Origin: Ereboglobus luteus
GTDB taxonomy: Bacteria > Verrucomicrobiota > Verrucomicrobiia > Opitutales > Opitutaceae
NCBI RefSeq assembly: GCF_003096195.1
Contig: NZ_CP023004.1
Span: 848,501 to 912,500 of the forward strand
Direction of reading: 5' to 3'
Length of the DNA stretch: 64,000 nt
Below are positions 7,601 through 15,861 of this stretch, one piece after another. The notes beneath the pieces were generated by a model. That model was not told the DNA's origin and did no database searches. It was given only the letters and a program-made list of their open reading frames with translations. Each line of letters opens with the position of its first letter. Positions within the stretch are counted from its first letter, which is position 1. The position numbers and the translations under genes were made by a program.

Positions 7601-8805
7601 ATACTTATATATTTTCTCTGTTTCCTCGGGGTTATGGCCACACGCTCCTGAATTATTTTCAACGAATCGTCAGCTCGTGGTGTAAAAAACTTAAAGAACG
7701 CATTGAGTAAATCTTCATGTTCTTCACTTTCTGTAAGGATCAAGGATTTAGCGATATAAGATAAAAACAATTGAGATGAAGGGGCTTTTATCCAATCAGC
7801 ATCATTCAATCCATGTTTAGCCATCAATTTTTCCACACTATGCCGTATAGTTTGTTTAATATATAGCATCTGCGTTTTTCTCATTGAATCAATATTAGTC
7901 TCTGGATCATTTTGCGTAGAAATTGGATCCAGAACACGAACATTTGATTTAGCAGTCACATTCTTACCCAAACGGGGACGTTTCTCGTCAATATCAATCT
8001 CGAGGGTAAGGAAATCTGTATTTTCAGGGAATTCGAGTATTTTAGTCGAATGAGTAGTCTTGGCCAATCCTTTTCTGTGAAAGTGTCCCTTGAAAAGATT
8101 ATCCATAACGCAAAATAATGACGATTTTCCATCAGCCATGCCATCCATGACACTGTTAACATAAATAATATAAATTCCGTTTTTTGAGTTGTCGCAATCT
8201 ACATGCATTCGATCGTGATATTTTGATGAATTCTTTTGAAAGGCCGGAACTATTAAAAAATCTAAATCTTTTTCATATAATGTTTCTTTTATTTGCTTAG
8301 TTGTGTCTAAATAGTCAGCGCAAATAAGTATCGAGAAATTCCCTATATGTGAGTTTTTAAATATAAATATGTTTTTTCCAGATTGCAATCCTTCACGATC
8401 TCCAAGAAAAGGCGAATTTTCTATTGGCGCGGGAACTATTTTTTCAGTGTAATACACATTGTTATCAAAAATTAGTGGCGCCCTAGAGATATAACCATGT
8501 TCCGTATTAGCATAATGGCTTCCCGCTAAAACCATGCAATCGTTTTGAAAAGCCCAAGCTCTTATAATATTTATTAGAGTGTCGGGCACACTTAATTCAG
8601 GAAATACAACTAATGAGGCTTTTTTGATGCGAGCCTGCTCTAGGACATTATCGATGAATATTTGAATTTTGTTTATATTTTTGGGGAAATAAAGGCCATC
8701 TATGATATCCCAATCCTCTTGCACCCAAGAAGGTTGAGCAAGCAGAACCCTAGCGCATTCTTTTCGTTCTTTTTGAAAATCTATCGTTTTTATAGAGAAA
8801 CTCAT
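7546..8805 (-). CDS. Nitrilase-superfamily (carbon-nitrogen hydrolase) protein with a helical C-terminal extension
   Basis: Protein of 419 residues. Residues about 15-300 form a nitrilase fold with the complete catalytic triad: Glu70 (VVFPELSVP), Lys122 (YYTEKIVPAP) and Cys162 (ILICADYLD). Such enzymes hydrolyse or transfer C-N bonds (amides, nitriles, N-acyl groups). The last 120 or so residues (from MRKTQMLYIKQ) are a charged, probably helical extension not found in simple amidases. It is the first gene of the operon, 49 bases after the lipoprotein gene upstream and in the same direction. Nitrilase domains occur in some phage-defence proteins, including reverse transcriptase-nitrilase fusions, so defence is possible but not shown. 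Confidence 0.72.
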   Translation of the reverse strand: MSFSIKTIDFQKERKECARVLLAQPSWVQEDWDIIDGLYFPKNINKIQIFIDNVLEQARIKKASLVVFPELSVPDTLINIIRAWAFQNDCMVLAGSHYANTEHGYISRAPLIFDNNVYYTEKIVPAPIENSPFLGDREGLQSGKNIFIFKNSHIGNFSILICADYLDTTKQIKETLYEKDLDFLIVPAFQKNSSKYHDRMHVDCDNSKNGIYIIYVNSVMDGMADGKSSLFCVMDNLFKGHFHRKGLAKTTHSTKILEFPENTDFLTLEIDIDEKRPRLGKNVTAKSNVRVLDPISTQNDPETNIDSMRKTQMLYIKQTIRHSVEKLMAKHGLNDADWIKAPSSQLFLSYIAKSLILTESEEHEDLLNAFFKFFTPRADDSLKIIQERVAITPRKQRKYISICLERMNLIRITEFLKKL

Positions 8806-8854
8806 GTTGTGTGAATATCGAAATACCCTGTAGGCTCTGCTTTGATTATTTGAA

Positions 8855-9373
8855 TTAATTCACCTCCAGCATCCGCTCGCGTTCCGCAGCGGAGGCGTCT
8901 TCGAGCATGACGACCAAAAATCCGTCGCCTTGCTTTATGAGCTGGGCTTGGGCTGGGTTGATTTCGCGGTCAATTTGGGAGGGGGATAGGTTCCACATCG
9001 CGCCGGTCACGGGATCGACGACAAGCATTCCGATAACGCCGCCGAAGATTATGTTGCCAAAATACCAGCCGGAGATTTTTGGACTCACCACAACCTCGGC
9101 GGTCGTGTAGCCGGGGAGCTCGATTTTCAGGTTGTAACTCTGCCCCTTGAAATATCCCCGCTTGGGCGACAGGAAAACCGACATCGGAGTCGTCCCCTTC
9201 ATGACGACAACGCCCGTGTCCGCTTTGGCGATGGTCACATTTGCGCCTTCCGGCTGCGATCGTATGCTGATGTCGCGGGATCCACTGTTTAAGATCGACG
9301 CGCAGCCGCTTGCCACGAGTGCGAGGACAATGAGTGCGCTTGTTCCGAGAATCCGGACGGTGGGGTTTTTCAT
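8855..9373 (-). CDS. PEGA-domain-like lipoprotein
   Basis: Predicted lipoprotein of 172 residues. Starting at 9373 gives a clean signal peptide with lipobox VASGC; a longer frame upstream (to 9448) would bury it. The mature part begins with ISIRSQPEGANVTI and continues to KIELPGYTTAEVVV, typical of PEGA-like beta-sandwich domains. A hydrophobic glycine-rich segment follows (GWYFGNIIFGGVIGMLVVDPVTGAMW), common in lipoproteins of this kind. The role is unknown, probably cell-envelope related. Its stop codon marks the sharp change from normal to AT-rich sequence. Confidence 0.75.
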   Translation of the reverse strand: MKNPTVRILGTSALIVLALVASGCASILNSGSRDISIRSQPEGANVTIAKADTGVVVMKGTTPMSVFLSPKRGYFKGQSYNLKIELPGYTTAEVVVSPKISGWYFGNIIFGGVIGMLVVDPVTGAMWNLSPSQIDREINPAQAQLIKQGDGFLVVMLEDASAAERERMLEVN

Positions 9374-9992
9374 GAGTGCTGAGGAGGAGAAGATAGGGAT
9401 GGTAGGGTTGGTTTTGACCGGGGCAAAACAGCTTCGTGGAGAGAACAATTAACGAACGTTATGCTTTACAGTTATTTTGCATTTTCATGTCAACGCTGCA
9501 GATGCGTTTAAACTGAAAAAGTATGATAACCACGGAGAACACAGAGAGGCACGGAGGAGGTGCAATTCAATCCAAAAGCAGTGATTCATGAATAAACGCA
9601 ACCACAGCTGAGCACAGATATAAGCAGATACAAACAGGTTAAGTAAAAAGTCATAGCAATTTACCTTACCCTAAAAAGTGCGCTGGGATTTCGACGTATA
9701 TCTCTGATTATCCATGTCTATCTATGTTCATCTGCGGTTCAAAAGCGTTTTTTCAGGTTCAAAGTGATGTCAGTATGGGGTTTCGTTTTTCAAACCGGAT
9801 GAGGTTCCGCCTCGGCGGGCTGCGATTTCGATTGAAACAACAATCCGACAAGCAGCCCCTCACTGTCGCGCACGTGGTTTCGTGATATCACTTCGAATTA
9901 CACCCGCACAGAAGAACAAAGATCCCATCGGCGACACTCCACAAATTTCTCCGTGCTCCTCAGTGCCCTCCGTGGTTAAAAATCAGAACGTT
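9374..9992. repeat. Gene-free stretch with imperfect inverted repeats
   Basis: No gene is seen. Two nested pairs of imperfect inverted repeats are present. The outer pair is CCACGGAGAACACAGAGAGG (about 9531-9560) against sequence containing CTCCGTGCTCCTCAGTGCC and CTCCGTGGTT (about 9950-9977). The inner pair is GCACAGATATAAGCAGATAC (about 9610-9632) against TATCTATGTTCATCTGCGGTT (about 9719-9740). Phrases of this type recur between genes in many verrucomicrobial genomes, in my recollection. They could be remnants of small non-autonomous elements or long hairpins in the transcripts. Confidence 0.5.
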
Positions 9993-10937
9993 TTAATTCA
10001 GGTCGGGCGCGCCAGCACGGGCTGACGCCTCCAAGTATATGCCGATGTTGGAGCCGACGGAGCGTTCGTGGGATTTGGCGGTGGGGCGGTTGGCGAGGAT
10101 TGCTGTTTGGCGCTTCGCATCCCAGTAGCAGAGGGTGGTTGAGCCGCCGCCGTCCATGTTGATTGCATCGGAGCTGCCGGCGTCCTTGAGGAAACGGGCG
10201 GTTTCGTGTGTGTTCGCGCCGAGGCTCCAGCCTTTCTGGCGTCCGTCGATGGTTATAATGTAGAAATAATTGCGATCCCGAGAAAGGCCGTAGGCAATGC
10301 GGGGGTGCAGCGAGGTTCCGACGGGGCCTTCCTGCCCTTGGAGTTCTCCTTTGCGAAGGATGATGGCGAAACCGGCCACGGTCATGCGGATTTTTTTGTA
10401 GTCCGCCTCGGGAACGGATGTGACGATGTCCGCGCGGCCGTCCTCATAGATGACGAATTGCGCGCGGTGGGGCTTGGTGTCGCAAATGATTTCGCCGTCG
10501 GTGATGCAGAGCCCGTGGGGATGCCCGTATTTGTGGGTGTATGGTTTGACCCAGGGTTTCCACGGAGCGGCGTTGGCGGCGACGACCATGTCGAGCTCGA
10601 GTCCGCCCTCGCTTTTTGGCGCGCGGGCGTTGAGGAGGAAATCGCGGGTGCGGACGCGCTTGGTGCGAATCACCATTTTCTCGTAGTCGGGCATGGGCTT
10701 TCCCCAGTCGGCGTCGCGGGGCGTGCCGGTGAACTTGAGCCCCGGCGTCCGCAGATCGATGCGCATCAGATTGATTTTCAAAAGCCGGGGCTGGTCGGTA
10801 TCCAGCTTGAGCAATTTGATTCCAGGTCGGATGTCCTCCGCCTTGGTCCAGTCGATTGCCGGCGCGCCGGACAAGGCATGGTAGAAGAGAAGGGAAAGGC
10901 AAAACAGGGCGGCGGTCGCAACGTGTCGGGTTTTCAT
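9993..10937 (-). CDS. Phosphodiester glycosidase family protein (NAGPA/DUF2233 type), secreted
   Basis: Protein of 314 residues from the ATG at 10937, which gives a signal peptide (MKTRHVATAALFCLSLLFYH...ALSGAPA). The C-terminal half contains the family core RIAYGLSRDRNYFYIITIDG, then NTHETARFLKDAGSSDAINM followed at once by DGGGSTTL, the signature of the catalytic domain of human uncovering enzyme (NAGPA) and bacterial relatives. These cleave sugar-phosphodiester bonds, for instance on exopolysaccharide or teichoic acid-like polymers; the substrate here is unknown. It is divergent from the LutA-like gene. No Shine-Dalgarno sequence is visible. Confidence 0.85.
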   Translation of the reverse strand: MKTRHVATAALFCLSLLFYHALSGAPAIDWTKAEDIRPGIKLLKLDTDQPRLLKINLMRIDLRTPGLKFTGTPRDADWGKPMPDYEKMVIRTKRVRTRDFLLNARAPKSEGGLELDMVVAANAAPWKPWVKPYTHKYGHPHGLCITDGEIICDTKPHRAQFVIYEDGRADIVTSVPEADYKKIRMTVAGFAIILRKGELQGQEGPVGTSLHPRIAYGLSRDRNYFYIITIDGRQKGWSLGANTHETARFLKDAGSSDAINMDGGGSTTLCYWDAKRQTAILANRPTAKSHERSVGSNIGIYLEASARAGAPDLN

Positions 10938-11091
10938 CGGGGAAGTTTCTGAATGCAAACAAGTGCGCGCAAAATTTCCAAATCCCAAAATTGCAAAAAG
11001 ACGCGCTCCCGGGGTTGTTTGCGCGGTTTTCCATTTGCTCGACTTCGCTCATAAAGATGCGCACATTTTTGCCCACGATTTTGTTTTTCTC

Positions 11092-11883
11092 ATGACCAGC
11101 GACCACGAATGTCCCGACCGACCGACCGGCAAACACATCCAGCTCATGGCCACCTGCCTGTGCGACGCGCTTTTCGACGATGTGGGCGCGGCCACTGTCG
11201 AGATACTCGAGCACCTCGGCTGCGCGATTGATTTTCCCGAGGCGCAAACCTGCTGCGGCCAGCCGGCGTTCAACAGCGGTGACTGGAACGCCTCGCGCAA
11301 AGTGCTCCGCCATGTGCTCGACACGTTCACCGGCGACGCCCCGTTGATCATTCCCTCGGCCTCGTGCGCCGCGATGATTCGCCACGGCGCGTTGATCGCC
11401 TTCGAAAAGGAGCCGCAAACGCTTCCCGCCGCTCGGAAACTCGCCGGGCGCACATGGGAGCTTGTCGATTACATTGTGAACGGGCTCGGCGTCACCAAGT
11501 GGCCGGGACGCGTGGACGCGCCCGCCTCCGTTGTTTTTCACCGCTCATGTCACTCGCGCGGCACGGCGACTGGCGCGGCCGCGCTCATGCTTCTGCGATC
11601 CATTGAGGGTTTGCGCGTGCTCGAGTTCGACGAGTCCGAGCAATGCTGTGGTTTTGGCGGCACGTTCTCCGTGACGTTTCCGCACATTTCAAAATCGATG
11701 GGCGAACTCAAGCTCGACCACCTGCTCGCGGGCAATCCCGACATGATTGTCTCCATCGACCAAAGCTGCCTGATGAGTCTCGGCGGTCTTGCCGCAAAAG
11801 GCGGGCGTCCGGTGAAAACGATGCACATTGCGCAACTGCTACGCGATTCGTTGCGCGGTGTTGTTGCGAACAGTTCGACTTAA
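11092..11883 (+). CDS. lutA: LutA/YkgE-like (Fe-S)-binding protein with two CCG domains
   Basis: Protein of 263 residues with two cysteine-rich CCG domains: QTCCGQPAFNSG with upstream TCLCD, and SCHSRG followed by EQCCGFGGTFSV. These motifs bind an iron-sulfur cluster in LutA, GlpC and heterodisulfide reductase B. LutA normally works with LutB and LutC in oxidation of L-lactate to pyruvate, but neither partner is adjacent. Either they lie elsewhere or this protein serves another oxidase. The start at 11092 was chosen because the upstream codons (to 10963) show no conserved sequence; the LutA N-terminus normally begins a few residues before the first CxxC-type region. Confidence 0.8.
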   Translation: MTSDHECPDRPTGKHIQLMATCLCDALFDDVGAATVEILEHLGCAIDFPEAQTCCGQPAFNSGDWNASRKVLRHVLDTFTGDAPLIIPSASCAAMIRHGALIAFEKEPQTLPAARKLAGRTWELVDYIVNGLGVTKWPGRVDAPASVVFHRSCHSRGTATGAAALMLLRSIEGLRVLEFDESEQCCGFGGTFSVTFPHISKSMGELKLDHLLAGNPDMIVSIDQSCLMSLGGLAAKGGRPVKTMHIAQLLRDSLRGVVANSST

Positions 11884-11931
11884 ATCGTCGTGACCCGACT
11901 CAAATCGAATTGAGTCGATTTATGTCGCGCC
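11877..11931. repeat. Palindromic intergenic repeat, copy A
   Basis: Between the convergent lutA and oxoamine synthase genes. Central palindrome CGACTCAA (11896-11903) / TTGAGTCG (11910-11917), with an outer pair CGACTTAAATCG (11877-11888) / CGATTTATGTCG (11916-11927), one mismatch. The right part (TCGATTTATGTCGCGCC, 11915-11931) recurs with one mismatch at 46073-46089. It may terminate both genes. Confidence 0.65.
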
Positions 11932-11949
11932 AGGATGCGCCGGCTGAAC

Positions 11950-13146
11950 CTATAATTTTTTCACGGCGTAAGCCATCGCGTCGGCGATGCGCTCGAGCTG
12001 TTCGTCGGTGTGCTGGGCCGAAATCGCGGTGCGGATCAAGTCCTTGCCGGGAGGCACCGCCGGAGCGATCGACATGACTGTGAAGACGCCTTTTTCGAGA
12101 AGCGCCTGCCAGAAACGGTAAACGCGCTCCTTCGAGCCGAGCACGACGGGGATGGCGGGCGCTTCGCTGCCCCAAGTGTCGAGTTTGAGCGAGTGGAGCA
12201 TGTCGCGATAACGCCTGGTGTTTTGCCAGAGACGCTCGTGATGCTGCGGTTCGGTTTGCAGGACTTCGAGCGCGGCCTGCGCGGCGGCGGTTTGGCCGGG
12301 ACTGAGCGCGGCGCTGAAAATAGTCTGCTTGGAATGGGTGCGGAGATACTCGATCACCGCGCGGCTGCCGACGATAAAACCGCCCGTGCTCGAGAGCGAT
12401 TTCGAAAGGCTGCCGCAGAGAACATCGACGCGGTCGTTGAGGCCAAAATGATCGACCGTGCCGCGCCCCTGCCGTCCGAGCACGCCGAAGCCGTGCGCAT
12501 CATCGATCACGTTGAACGTGTTGTAACGGTCGGCGACGTCGAGAAGCGCGGGGAGCGCCGCGATGTGGCCCTCCATCGAATAAACGCCCTCGGCGACAAA
12601 CATTTTCGGCGTCGCGGGCGGAAGCGATTCCGCGAGGTCGGCGAGATCGGCGGTGTTGTTGTGCGAAAAGCGCTCCACTTGCGCGTGCGAGAGACGAGTT
12701 CCGTCCCAGAGGCTCGAGTGGTTGTTTTTGTCGGCGAGAATGATGTCCCCTTTCTGCGCAAAACAGGCGACTGCGCTCACGCAGGAAAGATAACCGGCGG
12801 CGTGCACATGGCAGGCCTCGCGACCGAGAAACGCCGCGAGTTTTTCCTCGAGCTCCAGATGGTATGCGCGCGAGCCGTTGGAAATGCGCGCGCCGGTGGA
12901 ACTGGTTCCCCATTTGCGCGTCGCGGCGCAGGCGGCCTCGATGACCTTGGGGTGGAAGGAGAGCCCGAGGTAGTCGTTGCTCGCGAGCATGATCGCGGGA
13001 CGCCCGTCGATGGTGATTTCGGTGCCACGCTGCGACTGCATGGCGTGATAATAGGGATTGTATTTCAGGCGCATTTTTGTGACCTGGTCGTCATGGCAGC
13101 GCGCGAGAATGGGCTTCTTTGATTTCTGGAAAAATGGAAACGGCAT
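11950..13146 (-). CDS. Alpha-oxoamine synthase family PLP enzyme (BioF/KBL/SPT-like)
   Basis: Fold-type I PLP enzyme of 398 residues, the standard length for the family, which joins an amino acid to an acyl-CoA with loss of CO2. Motifs: NDYLGLSFHP, GYLSCVSAVAC, ADKNNHSSLWDG, the PLP-binding IDDAHGFGVLG and the Schiff-base lysine in CGSLSKSLSSTGGF. The last motif is closer to serine palmitoyltransferase (GTFSKSxxxxGG) than to BioF or 2-amino-3-ketobutyrate ligase (GTLGKA). Sphingolipid or related lipid synthesis is therefore possible, but the substrate is not settled. No biotin genes or acyl-carrier protein are next to it. The 52-base spacer after the upstream porin terminator suggests its own promoter. 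Confidence 0.85.
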   Translation of the reverse strand: MPFPFFQKSKKPILARCHDDQVTKMRLKYNPYYHAMQSQRGTEITIDGRPAIMLASNDYLGLSFHPKVIEAACAATRKWGTSSTGARISNGSRAYHLELEEKLAAFLGREACHVHAAGYLSCVSAVACFAQKGDIILADKNNHSSLWDGTRLSHAQVERFSHNNTADLADLAESLPPATPKMFVAEGVYSMEGHIAALPALLDVADRYNTFNVIDDAHGFGVLGRQGRGTVDHFGLNDRVDVLCGSLSKSLSSTGGFIVGSRAVIEYLRTHSKQTIFSAALSPGQTAAAQAALEVLQTEPQHHERLWQNTRRYRDMLHSLKLDTWGSEAPAIPVVLGSKERVYRFWQALLEKGVFTVMSIAPAVPPGKDLIRTAISAQHTDEQLERIADAMAYAVKKL

Positions 13147-13242
13147 TGATTGGTTTCGTTGTGGAAAAGGCGCAGGCTCGCGAATCCGCGGCGATTAATC
13201 AAAGGCTAATTTGCGAAAGCTCCGCACGCAGCGACCGGCCAT

Positions 13243-13272
13243 AAAAAACCCGCCCTTCATAAAGGGCGGGTT
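13243..13272 (-). terminator. Rho-independent terminator after the porin gene
   Basis: Perfect 11-bp stem AACCCGCCCTT / AAGGGCGGGTT at 13247-13272 with a 4-base loop, followed on the minus strand by a T-run. It ends the porin transcript, 41 bases after its stop. Confidence 0.9.
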
Positions 13273-13313
13273 CGCTTGAGATTGATTTTGCGCTAGCGGC
13301 TCTCCGGTCCGGA

Positions 13314-14054
13314 TTAGAAGCCAATCGACAGGCCGAGGGTGACCCAGAAACGGTTGTCCGGCGTGTTGAGAGGCGTGTTTTCGTTGTTCGCGTAGTGCAG
13401 GCCGAGGGTGACGGTCGCATTGTCGCGGATGCGATAGGGAATGCTCACGTCGAAGCCGTAGTAGTTGTAGGAATTCTTCTGGCTGGCACCAATCGTGTCG
13501 GGAGCCCAGTCGTTGGCGCCGACGGTGCCGAGATAGAACGCAACGTCAACCGACGTGCCCAGCTTCTCGATCGGGAAGCTGTAGCCGACGGAGCCGACCA
13601 CCGTGCTGGCCTCCTTGCGGAAGTCGTAATAATAGTAGGCGCTCGCCGACAGGCGGTTCTTTGACCATGTTGCGCCAACACCGAGCTCATACGTCTTCGA
13701 GGTTTCATCTCCGGTGGCGTCGGGATACCAGTAGTAGGTTGCGATGCCCTCGAGGGAAATCGTCTCGGTCAGGTTGTGTTTATAACCGGCGTAAATATCG
13801 ACCTCGTTTTGGGGCCTTTCACCGCGCCAGTCGGAGACGGGCTGCATCGTCCACAAGCCGGCGTAAAAATCATCAACCGCGACTTCGACCGATGGTGTGA
13901 ACGCGTCGCTCGCGGCCTTCAAACCGCGAAACACATACTGGGATGTATAGCTAAAATCCGTCGTAACTTTATACGAGGTCGCTGACTGTTGCGCGGAAGC
14001 CGTAAGCCCGGCAATACCCGCGAGCATGGTGATAAGGATGGCAATTTTTTTCAT
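13314..14054 (-). CDS. TorF/Gcw_chp-family putative porin
   Basis: Outer-membrane beta-barrel of 246 residues with a signal peptide cleaved after TASAQ (about residue 22). The start of the mature protein, KVTTDFSYTSQYVFRGLKAA, is the hallmark of the Gcw_chp (TIGR02001) family. Amphipathic strands rich in Tyr/Trp follow (YAGLWTMQPVSDW, DIYAGYKHNLT, YYWYPDATGD), and the chain ends in Phe (LGLSIGF) as needed for BAM-dependent insertion. It is probably a non-specific pore or small-solute channel. It has its own terminator and a 236-base divergent gap to the CCA-adding enzyme gene, so it is a single-gene unit. Confidence 0.88.
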   Translation of the reverse strand: MKKIAILITMLAGIAGLTASAQQSATSYKVTTDFSYTSQYVFRGLKAASDAFTPSVEVAVDDFYAGLWTMQPVSDWRGERPQNEVDIYAGYKHNLTETISLEGIATYYWYPDATGDETSKTYELGVGATWSKNRLSASAYYYYDFRKEASTVVGSVGYSFPIEKLGTSVDVAFYLGTVGANDWAPDTIGASQKNSYNYYGFDVSIPYRIRDNATVTLGLHYANNENTPLNTPDNRFWVTLGLSIGF

Positions 14055-14290
14055 TGTCTTGATTGTCTGTAGTTAAGTGGAGCAGTCCGCCTGTGCGGGT
14101 TTTCGTTGATAGAAAGATATGCACACATGGCAACACAAGTCTTTATTTAATCGACCCGTTTGACTCTGCGTGCGAAATATCCGACACAGCATCGCCGCAA
14201 TCGTTCCGCCCCGCGCGACGGTTTTTTCCCGGCGCCATTTACAAGCCAGTTTTCATCAATCCACCCGCAAGCAGAAACGCCCGCAATCCG

Positions 14291-15718
14291 ATGATGCGCA
14301 TTCCGCAAAAACTTCTCGCCGTCATGCAAGCGCTCCGCGCCGTCGGACGCCCGCGCCTCGTCGGCGGCTGCGTGCGCGACTGGCTGCTCGGGATCGAGCC
14401 AAAGGATTTCGATATCGAAGTGCCCGGCGCGACCTTCGAGCAAATGCACGCCATCCTCGCGCCCTTCGGCTCGACCGACATCGTCGGCCGCAGCTTCGGC
14501 GTGATCAAACTCCGCATCGACGGCGTCGAATACGATTTCTCCCTGCCCCGCCGCGAATCAAAAACCGGCGCAGGGCATCGCGGTTTCGCCGTCGCCCCCG
14601 AACCCAACCTCAGCGACGACGACGCCGCCGCGCGCCGCGACTTCACCGTCAACGCCATCGCCTACGATCCCTTCGCCGCCGCCGAAAAAAACGATCCCCG
14701 CGCCGGCCTCATCGACCCGCATCACGGCGAGCGCGACCTGCGCGCCCGCGTGCTCCGCCACACAAGCGCCGCGTTCACCGAGGACCCGCTGCGCGTCCTG
14801 CGCGCCTTCCAGCTCGCCGCGCGCTTCGACTTCACGCTCGCCCCCGAAACCGTCGCGCTCTGCCGCGCCATCGCGCATGCCTTCGCCGAGCTTCCCGTCG
14901 AGCGCATCTGGGGCGAATGGCAGAAGTGGGCCGAAAAATCCGAGAAACCGTCGCGCGGCCTCGAAGTGCTCGAGCAAACCGGCTGGCTCGCGCACTTCCC
15001 CGAACTCGCCGCGCTGCGCGGCACCCCGCAGGACCCGAGCTGGCATCCCGAAGGCGACGTTTTCACGCACACCGCGCATTGCTGCGACGCCCTCGCGCGC
15101 CTCGACGACTGGCGCGCCGCCGCCCCGCCCCGCCGCCGGGCGCTTCTCCTCGCCGTGCTCGCGCACGATTTTGGCAAGCCCTCCACCACGCAATACGCCG
15201 AGCGCCGCGGCAAACTCCGCTGGATCAGCCCCGGCCACGAAGCCGCGGGCGGCCCGCCGGCGGAAACATTTCTCCAGCGCATCGGCGCGCCCCGCGAGAC
15301 GATTGATCGCATCGTCCCCCTCGTGCTCAACCACCTCGCGCACCACAACGGCCAAAGCGGCAACGGCGCCATTTTCTCCGACACCGCCGTGCGCCGCCTC
15401 GCGCGCCGCCTGCTCCCGGCGACAATCGACGACCTTTGCCTCGTGATGCGCGCCGACCACGACGGACGCCCGCCAAAACACTCGCCCGAAACGCTCAACC
15501 TTATCGAACTCCTGCGCGAAACCGCGCACCGCCTCGAAATCGCCGACTCCGCCCCGCGCCCCATCTTGCAAGGCCGCCACCTGATCGCCGCCGGCATGGC
15601 CCCCGGCAAACAATTCAAATCCATCCTCACCGCCGCCTTCGAGGCGCAACTCGAAGGCGCGTTCACCGACGAAGCCGGCGCGCTCGAATGGCTGAATGCA
15701 CATTTGAATCCCCAATAG
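14291..15718 (+). CDS. cca: CCA tRNA nucleotidyltransferase / poly(A) polymerase family, HD domain
   Basis: Protein of 475 residues from the ATG pair at 14291. The head domain has the class II nucleotidyltransferase signature LVGGCVRDWLLGIEPKDFDIEVPG with its catalytic acids, then RRDFTVNAIAYDP and the RNA-binding helix DPLRVLRAFQLAARFDF. The C-terminal half has an HD phosphohydrolase motif (HTAHCCDAL, LAHDFGKPSTTQ). This matches multifunctional CCA-adding enzymes that repair the 3' CCA end of tRNA; a poly(A) polymerase assignment cannot be excluded by sequence. The frame is open for 76 codons further upstream but those residues are not conserved. Confidence 0.88.
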   Translation: MMRIPQKLLAVMQALRAVGRPRLVGGCVRDWLLGIEPKDFDIEVPGATFEQMHAILAPFGSTDIVGRSFGVIKLRIDGVEYDFSLPRRESKTGAGHRGFAVAPEPNLSDDDAAARRDFTVNAIAYDPFAAAEKNDPRAGLIDPHHGERDLRARVLRHTSAAFTEDPLRVLRAFQLAARFDFTLAPETVALCRAIAHAFAELPVERIWGEWQKWAEKSEKPSRGLEVLEQTGWLAHFPELAALRGTPQDPSWHPEGDVFTHTAHCCDALARLDDWRAAAPPRRRALLLAVLAHDFGKPSTTQYAERRGKLRWISPGHEAAGGPPAETFLQRIGAPRETIDRIVPLVLNHLAHHNGQSGNGAIFSDTAVRRLARRLLPATIDDLCLVMRADHDGRPPKHSPETLNLIELLRETAHRLEIADSAPRPILQGRHLIAAGMAPGKQFKSILTAAFEAQLEGAFTDEAGALEWLNAHLNPQ

Positions 15719-15861
15719 TCGCACTGTTCATTCCGCCTCCCGCCAAGCTCTTCCCCCCTCCGTAAACCGAACATTACATTTATGTCATAAAGCGACATTT
15801 CATTTGCATGCCCGCAGTGTGCGCACATACTCTGCACCTGTCAGATCAACCACGTCACACC

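Noticed and set aside
14558-15724. Minus-strand open frame opposite cca
   Set aside because: No recognisable domain, while the plus strand encodes all motifs of a CCA-adding enzyme.
15767-15790. ECF-type promoter (GAAC...GTC) for self-control of the sigma gene
   Set aside because: The spacer between GAAC and GTCA is 11 bases, too short for the usual 16-17.
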